Shown here: one piece after another, positions 25,830 through 38,316 of the stretch | Layout of the letters: each line of letters starts with the position of its first letter | Numbering within the stretch: position 1 is the stretch's first letter | Origin: Tetrahymena thermophila SB210 | Taxonomy: Eukaryota; Ciliophora; Oligohymenophorea; Hymenostomatida; Tetrahymenidae | NCBI RefSeq assembly: GCF_000189635.1 | Contig: NW_002476434.1 | Location: 1,364,001-1,428,000, forward strand | DNA: 64,000 nucleotides | Reading direction: 5' to 3' | Made by a program: the position numbers and the translations under genes | The notes under the pieces: model-generated | Seen by the model: only the letters and a program-made list of their open reading frames with translations | What the model was told of the DNA's origin: nothing | Databases searched by the model: none

Positions 25830-26483
25830 TCAAACAATAAGTCTTTTCTTTTTCTTGTAAGTGTTTATTTTTAATGGTTCATCATTTTATATACAGTTTA
25901 TAAGAAGGTTAATAAGCATTTTATGCTCTAATACTTTGGAGACTTTTGCTTTTTATAACCATGATTCTGATTAATTAATCAAATAATCATATAATATAGG
26001 CTTTAACTTTTAACTTTAAAGAATACTTTGAAGCTAGAAATTCCACCTGTATGTCTTAGTATTTACTTTCTTAGACACTATTTTTTTGATTTCAGAAAAA
26101 GATATTTCCGTTTTTTAGCTGTACATTTTTTCATACTTTTTTTTAGTGTTAGTATCTTATATTTTTATTAAATATTTTAGAAAGTTCTTTAAAATGTTTT
26201 TTATCATATTTTATAATTGATTATTTTTTACTTTATAAATTTCTGTTTATTGATATTATTTATTAACTTCAATCGAGTTAGTAGTAGCTGTATTTGTTAA
26301 GTCTGATTGAGAGAAGTACTCTTGCTATTATTTAAAGTCTATCTCTGTTAGAGAGTAGCTATCACTTTTAAAAATGGACTGAGAGTCTGAACCAAATTCA
26401 TTTTCAGTTATTTCTTTAGAAACAATATCCAAAAATATTGTTATGACATTTTTGAGAGCACAATATTTCTGTTAAAAACTCAT
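25830..26483 (-). CDS. Array family protein 5 (217 aa, unrecognised)
   Basis: Open in the ciliate code from ATG (complement of 26481-26483) to TGA (complement of 25830-25832). Family landmarks are complete: NVITIFLDIVSKEI, QNMIKNILKNFLKYL, SFSEIKKIVSKKVN, YRWNFQL (Y instead of N before R), PILYDYL (L instead of F), SWL, EHKMLI, TYKKKK. It is the one copy with a C-terminal extension: four extra residues (RLIV) follow a KKKKR run before TGA, because the usual TGA position is lost. The N-terminal third is Ser/Thr-rich and diverged. Confidence 0.83.
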
Positions 26484-29225
26484 TTTTGTTTTTATCAATT
26501 AATACTTATTAATTACTTTTGTTTTGGATTTAATGATCTGATCAATAGTTTTTTAAAGAATAGTAAATTATTAGTATTTAATTAATATCAGCAGCCAACA
26601 ATATTGATTATGCCATTTGAAAAACAGTTGATTTATCTATATATTAAAAAAAATACTCTTTATTTAATAATACACAATGATAACGAAACTCTTTAGAAAT
26701 AAAAATTGTAATCCAATTTCAGTATTTTGTTTACAAATGGAAAAACCATAAAAATATTGGCTTAATTAATGGTTATTAAAATAAAAGATTTGTCTAGATA
26801 TTTAAATATAGATTTAAAAACATTTTACAAAATTTTAATAAATTTCTTTAAATATTTAGTTTATTTCTTTTTATTTTTTATAAATTTTTCATATAAAAAC
26901 TTAGCTATTCTCTATAAGAACAGCTAAATAAAAACATTTTACTATTGATTGGAGTATTGTTATTTTAAAAAATTAAAATTTAAAAAAATAACCAAAGTAT
27001 TTATTGTATTTTATATTTATAATTTTTCAATAGATAAGCAACATTTTTAAATAATTAAACAAAGATACAAGAAAGAAACTTTTTTTATCTAATCTAATAA
27101 GTTAGAACTGTTAAGTGTTAATTTAAATATTTTCTGGTCAATTGAGTAAGAGTTTTCAATCAACGCTTAAAATTAGCTTTATTTTAAGAGAAATCAAAAT
27201 ACATAATTTTAAATAGGAAGAAAAGCTAAAAAAATAAAATAAATAATTTTAAAAAAACTTACATAAAAAAATAAAAATAGTCTTAACATTTATTTTATTA
27301 AAAAGTATTAATTTTATGATATAAATAAGATTAGCTAAATTTATCACTGTGTTTAAATTAAGTTGCCATTTTTCCTTTATTATCAAATATTTAAAAATAT
27401 TTCTTAATATTTTACTGAATAGTATAATTAAGAGTTTGTTATAATCCTTATTATATATATCTACCTTTAAATTGTAATTAATTAGATTTTATTCTGTGAT
27501 AAAAAAGTTATTAAAGCTCATATAATATTCCTATTATAAATTATTGATAAATATTTTTGTAGAAAAATATTATATAAAATAATCATATCCCTTATTTATT
27601 TTTAGATGCTTTTTAATAATAATTCAATATCATTCAAGTTTTTAAAAAAATATAGATAGCGTTTTCATGCTAAATATTCAATCAATTGATGTTTATAAAT
27701 ATTACTAAATTATAATTGATCAATCTTGATAAAGAAGGATTGATTGTTCCTATAAGACTTATGGATTATTTTAAACTGAAAAGGAACAATTAAAAAATAA
27801 AAATAATTCGTAAACTAAAGCAAGTAATTATGTCCTATTATATAGAATATCCTAAACAATAGACAAACTATCTATTATTATTATATTTTAGCATTATCAA
27901 CATAGTTTGCCTGAAAACAAATTAAATAGAATAATATTAGATTTAAGAATCTATCTCATAATGGTTGAATAAAAAAATACTACCTTGCTTTTTAATTTTT
28001 TATAATTAACTCATGAAATGATTCTATTGTGATTTCTTCATCTTCAATAAATTTTTTTTATAAAATAAATAAAGATTACCTAGGCCTAAATAATGGCTAA
28101 TCAATACATCGTTATATTATTATTAGAACATATTCTGATTTCTTATAATAATTTAATTTAGCTTCAAAATGTCATTTATTTTAATAAAAAATCTAACAAA
28201 TGATTAAAATTTATGTTATTATTTTTGGTATAACCATTTAATTTGTTTGATTAAATCTTTATTTTCATTTGTTCAATTTGTAAAAATTAATGATAATTAT
28301 TACGTAATTTTTAATTAATAAAATATTCAACTAATTAAGTTGTGATTATCATCGCTATAAGCTTATTTTTATAAGTGTATGATTATTAAAGATTTATGAA
28401 AATTCTGTTCTCAATAAAATGACAAAATTTTTTATGGATAATAAATTCTAGTATTTTCTTTTTTACTTGTTCTTATTATTCAGCATTAAAAATTGAATTT
28501 TTAATTTGTATTTAAACAAAAATCAAAACATAAATTAATAAGGTAATGATTTGAAAAATATTTGTGATTAGTTGTTTATTTTATATCAGAATACATTTAT
28601 TACAAAAACATATATTATATGGCTGAGTAAAAACAAATCCACTCAAAAATTTAGATCATAAAAAATTCGATAACAATTTTACTTATTTTACTCTGTAAAC
28701 AATTTGATTCATAATTAATTTTAATAGACTACATAATTTGAAATTCAAGCTTTTAAAAATTTTATACTAAATAAATTATTCTCCTTCCTTTCTTAAATAT
28801 CTGGTTGACTGACTGACTGACTGATATTTTTAATTTTTTTCAAAGAAAATAAATTATGATAATAAAAAATAAAAAAATCTTTTTCTAATAATTTATAAAT
28901 TATTTGTGATTTTATATGATTTTTGTTTGAATTTAATTTATTAATTTTTGGTTTTTTTTTACTTTTTGAGATAAATCTGGTTTCTATTTGAACAATTATT
29001 AATTTTATTTATTATCAAATAAGAGGAGTTTTAAGCTAATAATAAAAAATGTTAATTATATAGAAAAAGTAATATCTTTCTTGAAATATTGAAAGATAAA
29101 TTCAGCTTAATATATATAAATACATTAAATTAATTAGTTATTTTATATATTTTCTCAACAAATAAAATTATAATTTATAAATTAGATTATCAAAATATAA
29201 ATTTGTAAATTAATTAATTAATTAT
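26484..29225. other. A+T-rich spacer
   Basis: No gene seen. A perfect TGAC/GACT microsatellite lies at about 28806-28824. The order of alpha, gamma and delta blocks is not recognisable here, so the spacer between copies 5 and 6 is older or of different origin. Confidence 0.45.
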
Positions 29226-29870
29226 TCATTTCTTTTTTTTATAAATCCTTATTTTGAGAGGTTACTCTTTTTCTATTTGTTTTACGAGGTCATTTATTAG
29301 TACTTCATGCTCAATTAAATTAGACACTCTTGACGTTTACAGCCAATCTTTTGATTGATTTTTTAAATAATCATAGAATATTGGCTACATTTTCTCGCTT
29401 TAGATTACACTCTTTAGTTTGAAGTTCCATCTAGTTGTTTTGTCATTAATTTTTCTAGATAAAGACTTTTTAATTTCAGAGTAGGGGATAAGAAATTATG
29501 CATTATACAAAGATTAATACTTTTATTTGATTGTAACATCATTCAATTCATCTAAGTATCTTAAAAAGCTCTTTAAAATATTTTTGATAATATTTTATTT
29601 TTAAAATATTCTTATGTTTTAATGAAGCTACTATTCATTTAAATCTATTAATTACAACCCCTCAGACACAGAGTATTCTGAATCATCTTTTTGTTTGAAT
29701 TATAAAGAATATGGCTCCAAGCTATTCTACTAATCAAACTAGCGCTCTATAAGTGATTATATGTCGTTTTAATTATCTTAGTTAAATGAGATATCAAGAT
29801 ACTGCTGTTTTAATTAAGACTACTTGTCTACAATATCTAAAAAAATGTTGATTATATTGCTTAAAATCAT
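29226..29870 (-). CDS. Array family protein 6 (214 aa, unrecognised)
   Basis: Uninterrupted ciliate-code frame, ATG at complement of 29868-29870, TGA at complement of 29226-29228. It belongs to a second subgroup. The middle is longer and richer in Leu/Gln (SLIERQFDQQNSLEPYS), the core reads IKNILKSFLRYLDEL, YSEIKKSLSRKIN, TTRWNFKLKSV, PIFYDYLKNQS, WLQTSRV, EHEVLI and IYKKKK. The decayed copies at 425-900, 11770-12290 and 42330-42690 are most like this one, so its subgroup was once larger. Confidence 0.85.
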
Positions 29871-32800
29871 TATTTAGTAAAAAAATAAGATGTATAAGGG
29901 TTATGAAATAGTCTTTTTCTTTTATTTTGATTAATAATAATTATATTAATTTATTAAGCAGAATTTGGAATTAAATTTTTAAATATCAAATCATCAAAGC
30001 TAGTTAGTTGTTATCTTTGAAGAAATATTATCTAATTTTCATTTAAATTAACAAAAACAAAATATAAAATTCATTCTAAAGGATTTTTTAAATATTTTTC
30101 AGTATTTAATAATTATAATTTTAACTTTAAAATGTTAAAGTTAATGTTTTACCTTTTAAATTTGCATTTAGAAAGTTAATCTTAGATTAAAAATCATGTA
30201 AAATTCAAAGCAAATTTACATAACTTTACTATTAGCTAAGGTATTTTAATGTATAAATAGAACAATTAATCCATAATTAATTTGAGAGTAAGATATTTGA
30301 TTATTTGTTGTAATTATTGTAAAAGCAAACAATTTACTAGCCTTCTATTTATAATAAGCATTATTTTTCGATTATGATTATTATTCAAGTTCAGAATTAA
30401 TCAAAACGTAAAAAAAGAAAAATAGAAGGATATATATGTTTATTAATTATTACTCCTCAATATTTTAAATCGTCATACTTAAAGTTAAATAATATATTTT
30501 CTTTGTATTATAGAAACATATGAATTCGAATTAAATATTATTATAAACAATAAATCATATAATTATATAACTTAAGTTATTAAAGAAAAATAAAATGTTT
30601 AAATATATTTTTTATAAATAATAAATAATATTCATTTAAATAATAATAACGAAATTATTTTTAAATGTGTTAGATTGATTTACCTAAAATAAATAATATA
30701 ATTTCTCGTTTTAGTAAGATTTTCGGTTCATCAAAATTAATTTTATAAAGAGCATTTTTTCACCTCCAAAGTAGTACTTAAGATTGGGGGGGGGGAGTGA
30801 AAATATATGAGGATTTACAGTATTTTATTTAATAGATTTATACTATAATTGTAATAAAATAGATAACTGTCTTTATTATGCTTTTAACAAATACATTTAT
30901 GCATATCATCTATTTTTTTTATATAGTTATGGTCATAATAATAATTAAAATAATAACTTAATTCTTAAAATTTTTACTTTTTCTTCAAGTGTTAAATAAG
31001 AAGTAGAAAAATAGATTGAAATAGTTAGTAGTTTTAAAAAAGTATTATATTTAAAGTTTTTACCTTTTTTATTTCAGATCAATAAATAGAAGTTACTCGA
31101 GTTTTTTTTAAAAAAAATTATAATAATTTACACTTAAAAAGCAAAAAATATAATTTTTTACATTCACAGACATATGTTGATTATCAAAATGCCAAATCTA
31201 AAAAGCTTTAAATATTCTATTTTGTCCTTTCTACATTTATTATTTTTGAACACAAGAATTTATTTAGATTTATAGATATGCCTTTTAGTTTTAAATTCTA
31301 TGTTACATTTTTAAATTTTAGATTGTTGTTTCATTTGTTTCATCAATCTTATAAACTTAGTAAATGAACAAAACTTATATTTAAATTATATAAGCTAGAA
31401 AAAAATTTTTGTTTTTAAATATTAAGTGAAGCTAATGTCTACAAATTTATATAATTATTCTGTAAATTTATACTTATATAATTTGCATTCTAATTTAATT
31501 TATGTTTAGTTTTAATTTACTAAAAATGGTAATTTTAAGGTCACTTTGATCAACCTAAATCTATTGAAAATATTCTTGATTTATAATAATGCATTTTTGA
31601 TAAAGCACTCTATCTATTTTGTTAATTTACTTTGATATTTACCTGAATTGAACCTCAACTTACATATTATTTGGCAATAAAGTAATGGATAATTTAATTC
31701 AAGCTAATAAACATGATAAATCTTATTATTTAAAATATTTTTTTGGATAATTATACATAACAAAATCTTAAAAAATGTGTACATTTATTGAATTTGTTTG
31801 TAATTAATTATCAAATTAGTTATTTGCCCCAATTTTATCTAAAAAATTAGCAAAGGGAGAAAAATCTAAATATTATTTATAAAAGAATCAATCATTGAAT
31901 TTGAATAATTTTGATTAGGGGAATTTTTTATTTTTAAAATTTTGTAAAATCAAGCCTTCCTTACAATTCATATATTTTTATTTAAACAATTTTTTTTGTA
32001 ATATAAAATATATATAATATATCATGATTAAATTTTCTTTAATATTTTATATGCTAACCCTACTAATTATTTAAAAAATATAATATCTTAATTATGTTTT
32101 CTTTCTTCTGTTTTAAATATCTTTATGAGTGGGAGAAAGTGATATAAAGTGAATATCATTTTTGAGAAACATTAATTTAATAATTTTGTTTGTTGTTTTT
32201 ATGCTTGAAATAAATAAAAGTAATTTGGGTAAAATTTTTAGTATACTAGTTATGTCATGTAGAAATAAAGATCAATATTTCAGCACGATGACCTAAATCA
32301 TATTTCTTATTGCGATATTAAGTGATTTAATCATTTAATTATAAAAATTAAAACCTTTTTAAAAAAATATTAATGGGATTCGAATATAAGCAGGCAATAT
32401 AAAAAGAAAGAATAATAAGTGTAAGCATTACTTTTAAATAAATTAATTACCTCAGAATTACTAATTCCTTAATTATAATCAAAACAATATTTTTATTAAT
32501 ACTCAATAAAATTTTTTAATTTTTAATAAAGCTTGATTTACTTAATTTGAAAGAAAAGTTAATATTTTGAAAAGCAAGATTTTGGATGCTCTATATTTTT
32601 TAATGTTTTTGATAAAATAATACAAACGATTGATTAAAATTTTGAAACTATAAATCATCTGGAAATAAAATTTATTTGTTTACATTAATAAAAAAATATT
32701 TTATTTAATGAAATTAAACATTTTAAAAATGTCAAAAAAAGCTCTAAGTATAAAATTGATATTAATAAAATTAAAGTACATTTAGTTGAGGTAATTATAT

Positions 32801-32921
32801 ATATATATATATAAATTATTATTAATATTTATTATAATGTATGAATAAGAAATATATTATACTGAAGATAAAGTTTCTATTTATTTATTTATTTTGATTA
32901 AAAAAAAAAGAATTCATTCAT
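29871..32921. other. A+T-rich spacer with a G10 run
   Basis: No gene seen. A run of ten G (30786-30795) stands out in A+T-rich sequence. An (AT)n tract lies at about 32794-32812. Confidence 0.45.
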
Positions 32922-33563
32922 TCATTTCTTTTTTTTATATGTTTTTATTTCTAATGGTTAGTTATTCTGAATACAATTTAAAATGATATCAATTAGCTTT
33001 TAATGATCATTTAAATTATTAACTTTTGATTATTATAGCCATTGTTTGGATTAATTGATAAGATAGTCATAAAATATTTACTTTAAGCTAGAACTTTGTA
33101 CTATACTTCTGAGCTAAAAATTCCATCTATTAGCTTTGCAATTAACTTTTTTTGATACATATTTTTTTATTTCAGAAAAGGATATATTATTTTCTTTGTT
33201 ATACATTTGTTGATACTTTTACTTGATACTACTATCTTATAATTTAATTAAATAGTTTATAAAGCTCTTTAAAATATTTTTTATTATATTTTATTGTTAG
33301 TTATGTTTCATTTTACACTCCTCCTTTTCTCCAAATGAATCAAAAACATCATATTACTTAATCTTTTCCTTTTAATTTTGATACGATTTACAAACTGTAC
33401 GTTACTAATTCTTGAAGCATAACTAGCTGAAACTGCTGCTATTGCTCTCTGAACTCTAAATATAGTCCAGGATAAGTTCTTTTTATGGGGTTTCTTTAGA
33501 AGCGATATCTAGAAATATATTTATGATGCTTATCTCAGCAGTTTATGTTTATTAATAATTCAT
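32922..33563 (-). CDS. Array family protein 7 (213 aa, unrecognised)
   Basis: Open frame in the ciliate code, ATG at complement of 33561-33563, TGA at complement of 32922-32924. It carries IINIFLDIASKE, a Ser-rich stretch (SSESNSSSFSQ), then QNIIKNILKSFINYL, SFSEIKKYVSKKVN, NRWNFQLRS, QIFYDYLINQS, WLQQSKV, DHQKLI and TYKKKK. The QS..L linker between RS and IFYDYL is shortened by about two residues relative to copies 1, 2 and 4. An extra Cys pair in the variable region is not conserved. Confidence 0.84.
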
Positions 33564-36500
33564 TTACTAAATCTGCCTCTACATTTTTAAATTTTGATTG
33601 ATATTATTTATTAGTATTTTTTGTTTGATCATTATTTTTTAAAATAGATCAAACTAAGCTTAACCCTTTATCTTTTTTTCTATTTATCTATTTACAAATT
33701 AGAATCAAAAATTTTGCTTTGTTTCAAGGTAATAGAGCATATCAAATGAATTAATTGGCGATTTTAATAACATATCATTTTGAAATGCGTATGTTAATAA
33801 TTTTTTAACTTAATGTAATCACTATTATCTAATATAATCTGAATTAAATTATGTAATATTCGATATCAGTAATGTACCACAAAACTTTTTCTCGAAATTA
33901 TTGTTGACCTACTAACTTAACTTAAATTAAAATAGATCATATGCTTCCACTTTTTAAAGTTGGGTACTTGAGGAAAACCTAAACCATTTTACTCTTCATT
34001 TATTTTTTGAAGCTATTTATTATAAATTTATTGCATTCTTAGTATATATATATTAATCATTCAACATCTAGATATTAAATTTCTTCATGTTAAAAAAAAA
34101 AAATATTATTGATAATAAAAGTACAGATTTTTAGAATGAAACCTATTCTTAAAAATCTTTTTTTTATGAACTAATCAAAAGAAAAAAACATTAAAAAAAT
34201 ATTTTATTTAGATCAAATGCCTAGCTATTTAAAATGTTTCTCTTTTTTTTAAAAAGTTTCCTATCAAAAAACTCTTAAAAAGAAAAAGCTTTATCTATTT
34301 CATTAAGAAACTCTTTTTTGAAAAATTTGCAACTCAAAAAACTTAAAAAAGATTGCTTTATCTTATTTATTTAGTCTTATTTACTATACTTAAAAGCTTT
34401 AAAAAAATAGTAAGATATTATTAATTTCCTTTTTACGCCATTTAAATAATATTTTATGATCATAATAAATAAATTTAATACATTTTTTACAATTATTTTT
34501 TTAATTCATAATTTTAGTTATTTTTGTTTGGAAAACATGGTCTAAACAATTTTAAAATTTCTTAAAATATTATTCTTGATTAACATTGATAAGATTTTAT
34601 TTTATTTTAAAACAATTATAATCAACTGAGAGATAAACTGACATACTTGTTTATTTTTAGTTGTGTAGCTTAAAGACTCTATTTTTAGTTTATATATTCT
34701 TAAAATAAATATTAGTTTAGATTTTCTTGATTTTTTTATCAATCTTTACATCTATTCTCACACTTTTAATTCTATGTTATCGAAGTCATAAATGTTTGGT
34801 AATCAGTTAATTAAAATCTAAAAATAAGATAACAAAAGGTATTATGATATATTTAAGTTTGATTTAAACAAAAACCCAGAATAATAATTTCAATATTTAT
34901 TGAATTTTAAATGAAGTTATTTATAATTTTGAATTGCGTTTTAATTTTCTAAAATTTATGAATGATAAAAGGTAAAAAATATTAAATTAAAATAAACAAA
35001 TTATAAATCTTACATAATTAAAAATTAGATTCCTCAACGATTGTGTTTTAGCTTTTTTATCTTACTCGCTAAATATAATTTATATGGTATGTAACATTTA
35101 ATAGATTCAAGCATGCAGGCAACAAATGGCTGATTAAAAAAAGAATAAATTATTCAGATTGTTTAATTTATAAAATTAAAATAAATTTATTAATATTTAG
35201 GAAATAATAACTCTTCTTTTTATGTAGTAATAAGTGTAAGACAGACTCCATAATTAAATTAAATCGCAAATATTTTTGATATTATTTGTATATATTTTTT
35301 AATTAAAAGTTTAGAATTGTTCTATCATAATAATTTATTAAATCTAAAATAAAATCTTAAAAATATCAGTCAATATTTAGAATAAAAAATAAAAAAGCTA
35401 AAAATATTAAAAATATTTAGAAATATTGTTAGGTATTAAAGTGTTTAGATAGATAAAACGTATTCCCTTGTTGCTATTTCGTAGATAATTAAATAATATA
35501 TACAGTATCCCCTCTAATATAAGATGCTTATATTCTAAGATAAATAAATTTTTAATAAGATAAGTATATTCTGACCCTCCCTCTCTCCCTCCAAAATTTA
35601 AATTAAATACATTTTAATAATTACATTAAATATATAAAAAATTAAAAACTTTGAAAATGATAAAATACATTTTGAAATTTCATTCAAAAAGATGCAAATT
35701 AAATTTGGAATATTTGAAGATTTTTCTTTTTTAATTTATGTTGATTTTTTCTTTTATTCTTTCAGAATTTTTTTTGTTTCATAAAGAGTAACAGTGAAAC
35801 AAATTGAAAGATATAATAATTTTGATAACCAATATTCATCCTGTAAATATAATTTACAGAAACAAGAGTAAATAAATAAATACTTATTCAAAATTTAAAT
35901 TTTATAGCTATTCAAGCTTTAGTTTAGTACTAATATCAAATCAAAAACAGATCAATTAATGATATTACTTAATTAATGCAAAAACTATTTAACAAAAAAA
36001 AAATAGAGCCTTAATTTTCTTTCTAAATGAAATATTAGAACAAAAATTAATCATATTAAAGAAGGTGATTAAATGCAATAAGTAAGCAAACATAAAAATT
36101 ACAATAATCAAAATATTTACTAAATCAGATTAAGTAAAAAATTATTTAATACTAAGGCTTTAAGTAGTAAGTAAAATAGGTTTTTTCTTAAAGTTTACAA
36201 AAAATGATAGAAACTTTTAAAATCAATTAATCCATTAATTTTTTTGAAAATATTCTCTTCATCAATTATTTACTAATATTTTGACTCTTACCTTAAAATG
36301 ATCAAATGGATAATATAGATTAAATAAGGATTTGAAAATCGATTAACTTAGGGGCAGGGGAAATAATTAATGAATATTTATAAATAGTTAATGATTATTA
36401 AATAAATTAAGAAAGGAATAGAAATAAATAATTTGTATTTTATATTATGAAGTAATTCTGATTTTTATGTAATAAGTTGACTTATTTTTACTTGATTAAT

Positions 36501-36825
36501 TTCATTATTTTGATTTTCCCATTTTTATTAGCATTTTCAATAAAATAAATTTCCTATTTTGTAAATAAAATTGCAATCATTTTAAAAATATTTAATTGAA
36601 CAACTTTCATATTTCGAAATAACTTACAAATTAAGAAGCAATTCAGAATATTTTTATTGACTTATAATAATTTCATGATTAAAGGACTTTGCGCATATAA
36701 TAATAAAACTATAAAAGAAATTTCTTAATCATGAAAATCTAATTTTAGAAATTTACTAAAATTTAATAATAAGATAATTTTAAAAATGTATATTTTTTAT
36801 AGAATATAAAAAGTAAAAAGTGAAC
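33564..36825. other. A+T-rich spacer
   Basis: No gene seen. A C/T-rich tract (CCCTCCCTCTCTCCCTCC) lies near 35576-35593, and short perfect A/T inverted stretches are common. Confidence 0.4.
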
Positions 36826-37025
36826 ATGAGCTAATGCGATTACTGTTATCACCAAGAGATCCTAGCTTTTCTCGACTCTATCACCATACCACTGTAACCC
36901 AAAATTACTCACCATAGTAAAACATATGCCTCACTCAGTACCTCTTCTACCATGTCCCAGATATTTTCCGTCAAAAGTGTTACATTTCAACAATCAATAC
37001 CAAACAACCCTTAAAAACACTGTAA
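36826..37025 (+). other. G+C-richer island with a code-6 open frame
   Basis: About 200 bp with clearly higher G+C than its surroundings. A ciliate-code frame opens at ATG 36826 and stays open to TGA at 37186-37188 (120 codons). Its first half has ordinary amino-acid composition with several Ser, Thr and His; its second half is A+T-driven. I recognise no domain. It could be a remnant exon, an RNA gene or a small gene. Open frames of this length also arise by chance when only TGA stops. Confidence 0.3.
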
Positions 37026-37188
37026 AATTGTAAGTTTCCAATATTTTTTTTATATTGAATAAAAGAAGATTTACTAAATTTTAAAGTTATATATTGAATA
37101 CTTAGATAATTTTAGATTAATTCGCTCTTCAACAATCAACTAGTCAAATCATTATTAATTTAACATATATCACCTTTTAATTAACTGA

Positions 37189-37665
37189 TAGAAAGGATGA
37201 TAATAAAAAAAGCAGTTAGTGATAGATAAAACAGTGTTACTTAAATTGTTCTATTAACTTTAATGAAATATCTATTTTCTATTTGAACTTTTGATTAAGG
37301 TTACAATTCAACAGACAGACTGATAAATTACCAAGATGATTTTTTTTATTCTGAATTTAAAAGCAAAAAATAATAGATTTTTATATATAATTCTTATAAA
37401 AAATTACATTGAAATTAATTATTATAATATCAAAAGCTTTTATTTTTATAATAGTAATTTTCTGATCAAATATATTCAATGGAAAAATAGAATCTAAGAT
37501 CTTTATTATATTATTAGTATAAATAAATCTATTTATTGATTTAATTAAATAATCTTCAATTAAAAACAAACTAATATTTCATTTACTATCTAAATAGTTA
37601 TGTATGCAAAAGGAATGAAGAACAATAATATTATTTTATACATATATAATATTATTCTAAGATAT
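37189..37665. other. A+T-rich spacer
   Basis: No gene seen between the G+C island and array gene 8. Confidence 0.4.
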
Positions 37666-38316
37666 TCATTTCTTTTTTTTATAAACTTTTAAGTTAATTT
37701 GCACATCATCCTCAATGCATTTTATAAGTTTGCTTATTAAAATCTGGTGGTCAACTAAATCAGTTACTCTAGATTTTTTGAGCCATACATCTGATTGATT
37801 AACTAGATAGTCATAAAACAAAGGTTAGAATTTTTTACATTCAACAATGCTTTTGAGTATTAAATTCCATCTGGTTGCTTTCTTATTTATTTTTTTGGAT
37901 AAATACTTTTTAATTTCAGAAAATTGAATTTAAGATGATGTGCTATTCTTGTTGTTATTATACATTTATTAATATTTTTATATAAGATTTACATCTTTTA
38001 ATTCAACCAAATATTTTTAAAAGCTTTTTAAAATATTTTTAATAGTGTTCTATTTTTAGATAAATTGGTCTTTATGATTAACTGGTACATTTTTAAGCTA
38101 TAAATTCATAATGGAGTCTTCTTCTATTTATTAAGATGTCAATTCATAGCTTGAATATTTTGCTAAATATGAATCACAATTTAACAAAGAGGGGCTGTCA
38201 TTATCCAAAATCCAAGATTCAGTTTCACGCGTCTTTTAAAGTTATTACTTTTCAACCAAGTCTAAAAATAGAACAGCTACATTATTCAAAGCATTTTAGT
38301 TTTCTAAATGATGCAT
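37666..38316 (-). CDS. Array family protein 8 (216 aa, unrecognised)
   Basis: Open in the ciliate code from ATG (complement of 38314-38316) to TGA (complement of 37666-37668). It is the most diverged intact copy: NNVAVLFLDLVEKQQ, a long acidic/Ser middle with ELTSQQIEEDS, then TIKNILKSFQKYLVEL, a five-residue insertion before QFSEIKKYLSKKIN, ATRWNLILKS (L for F), PLFYDYLVNQS, VWLKKSRV, DHQILI, and end VYKKKK. It is closest to copy 6. The start is fixed by the MHHLENQNALN alignment to other copies. Confidence 0.84.

Noticed and set aside
3916-38316. C-terminal KKKK as an ER-retrieval (KKxx) signal
   Set aside because: That signal works on membrane proteins; none of the array proteins has a signal peptide or membrane segment.
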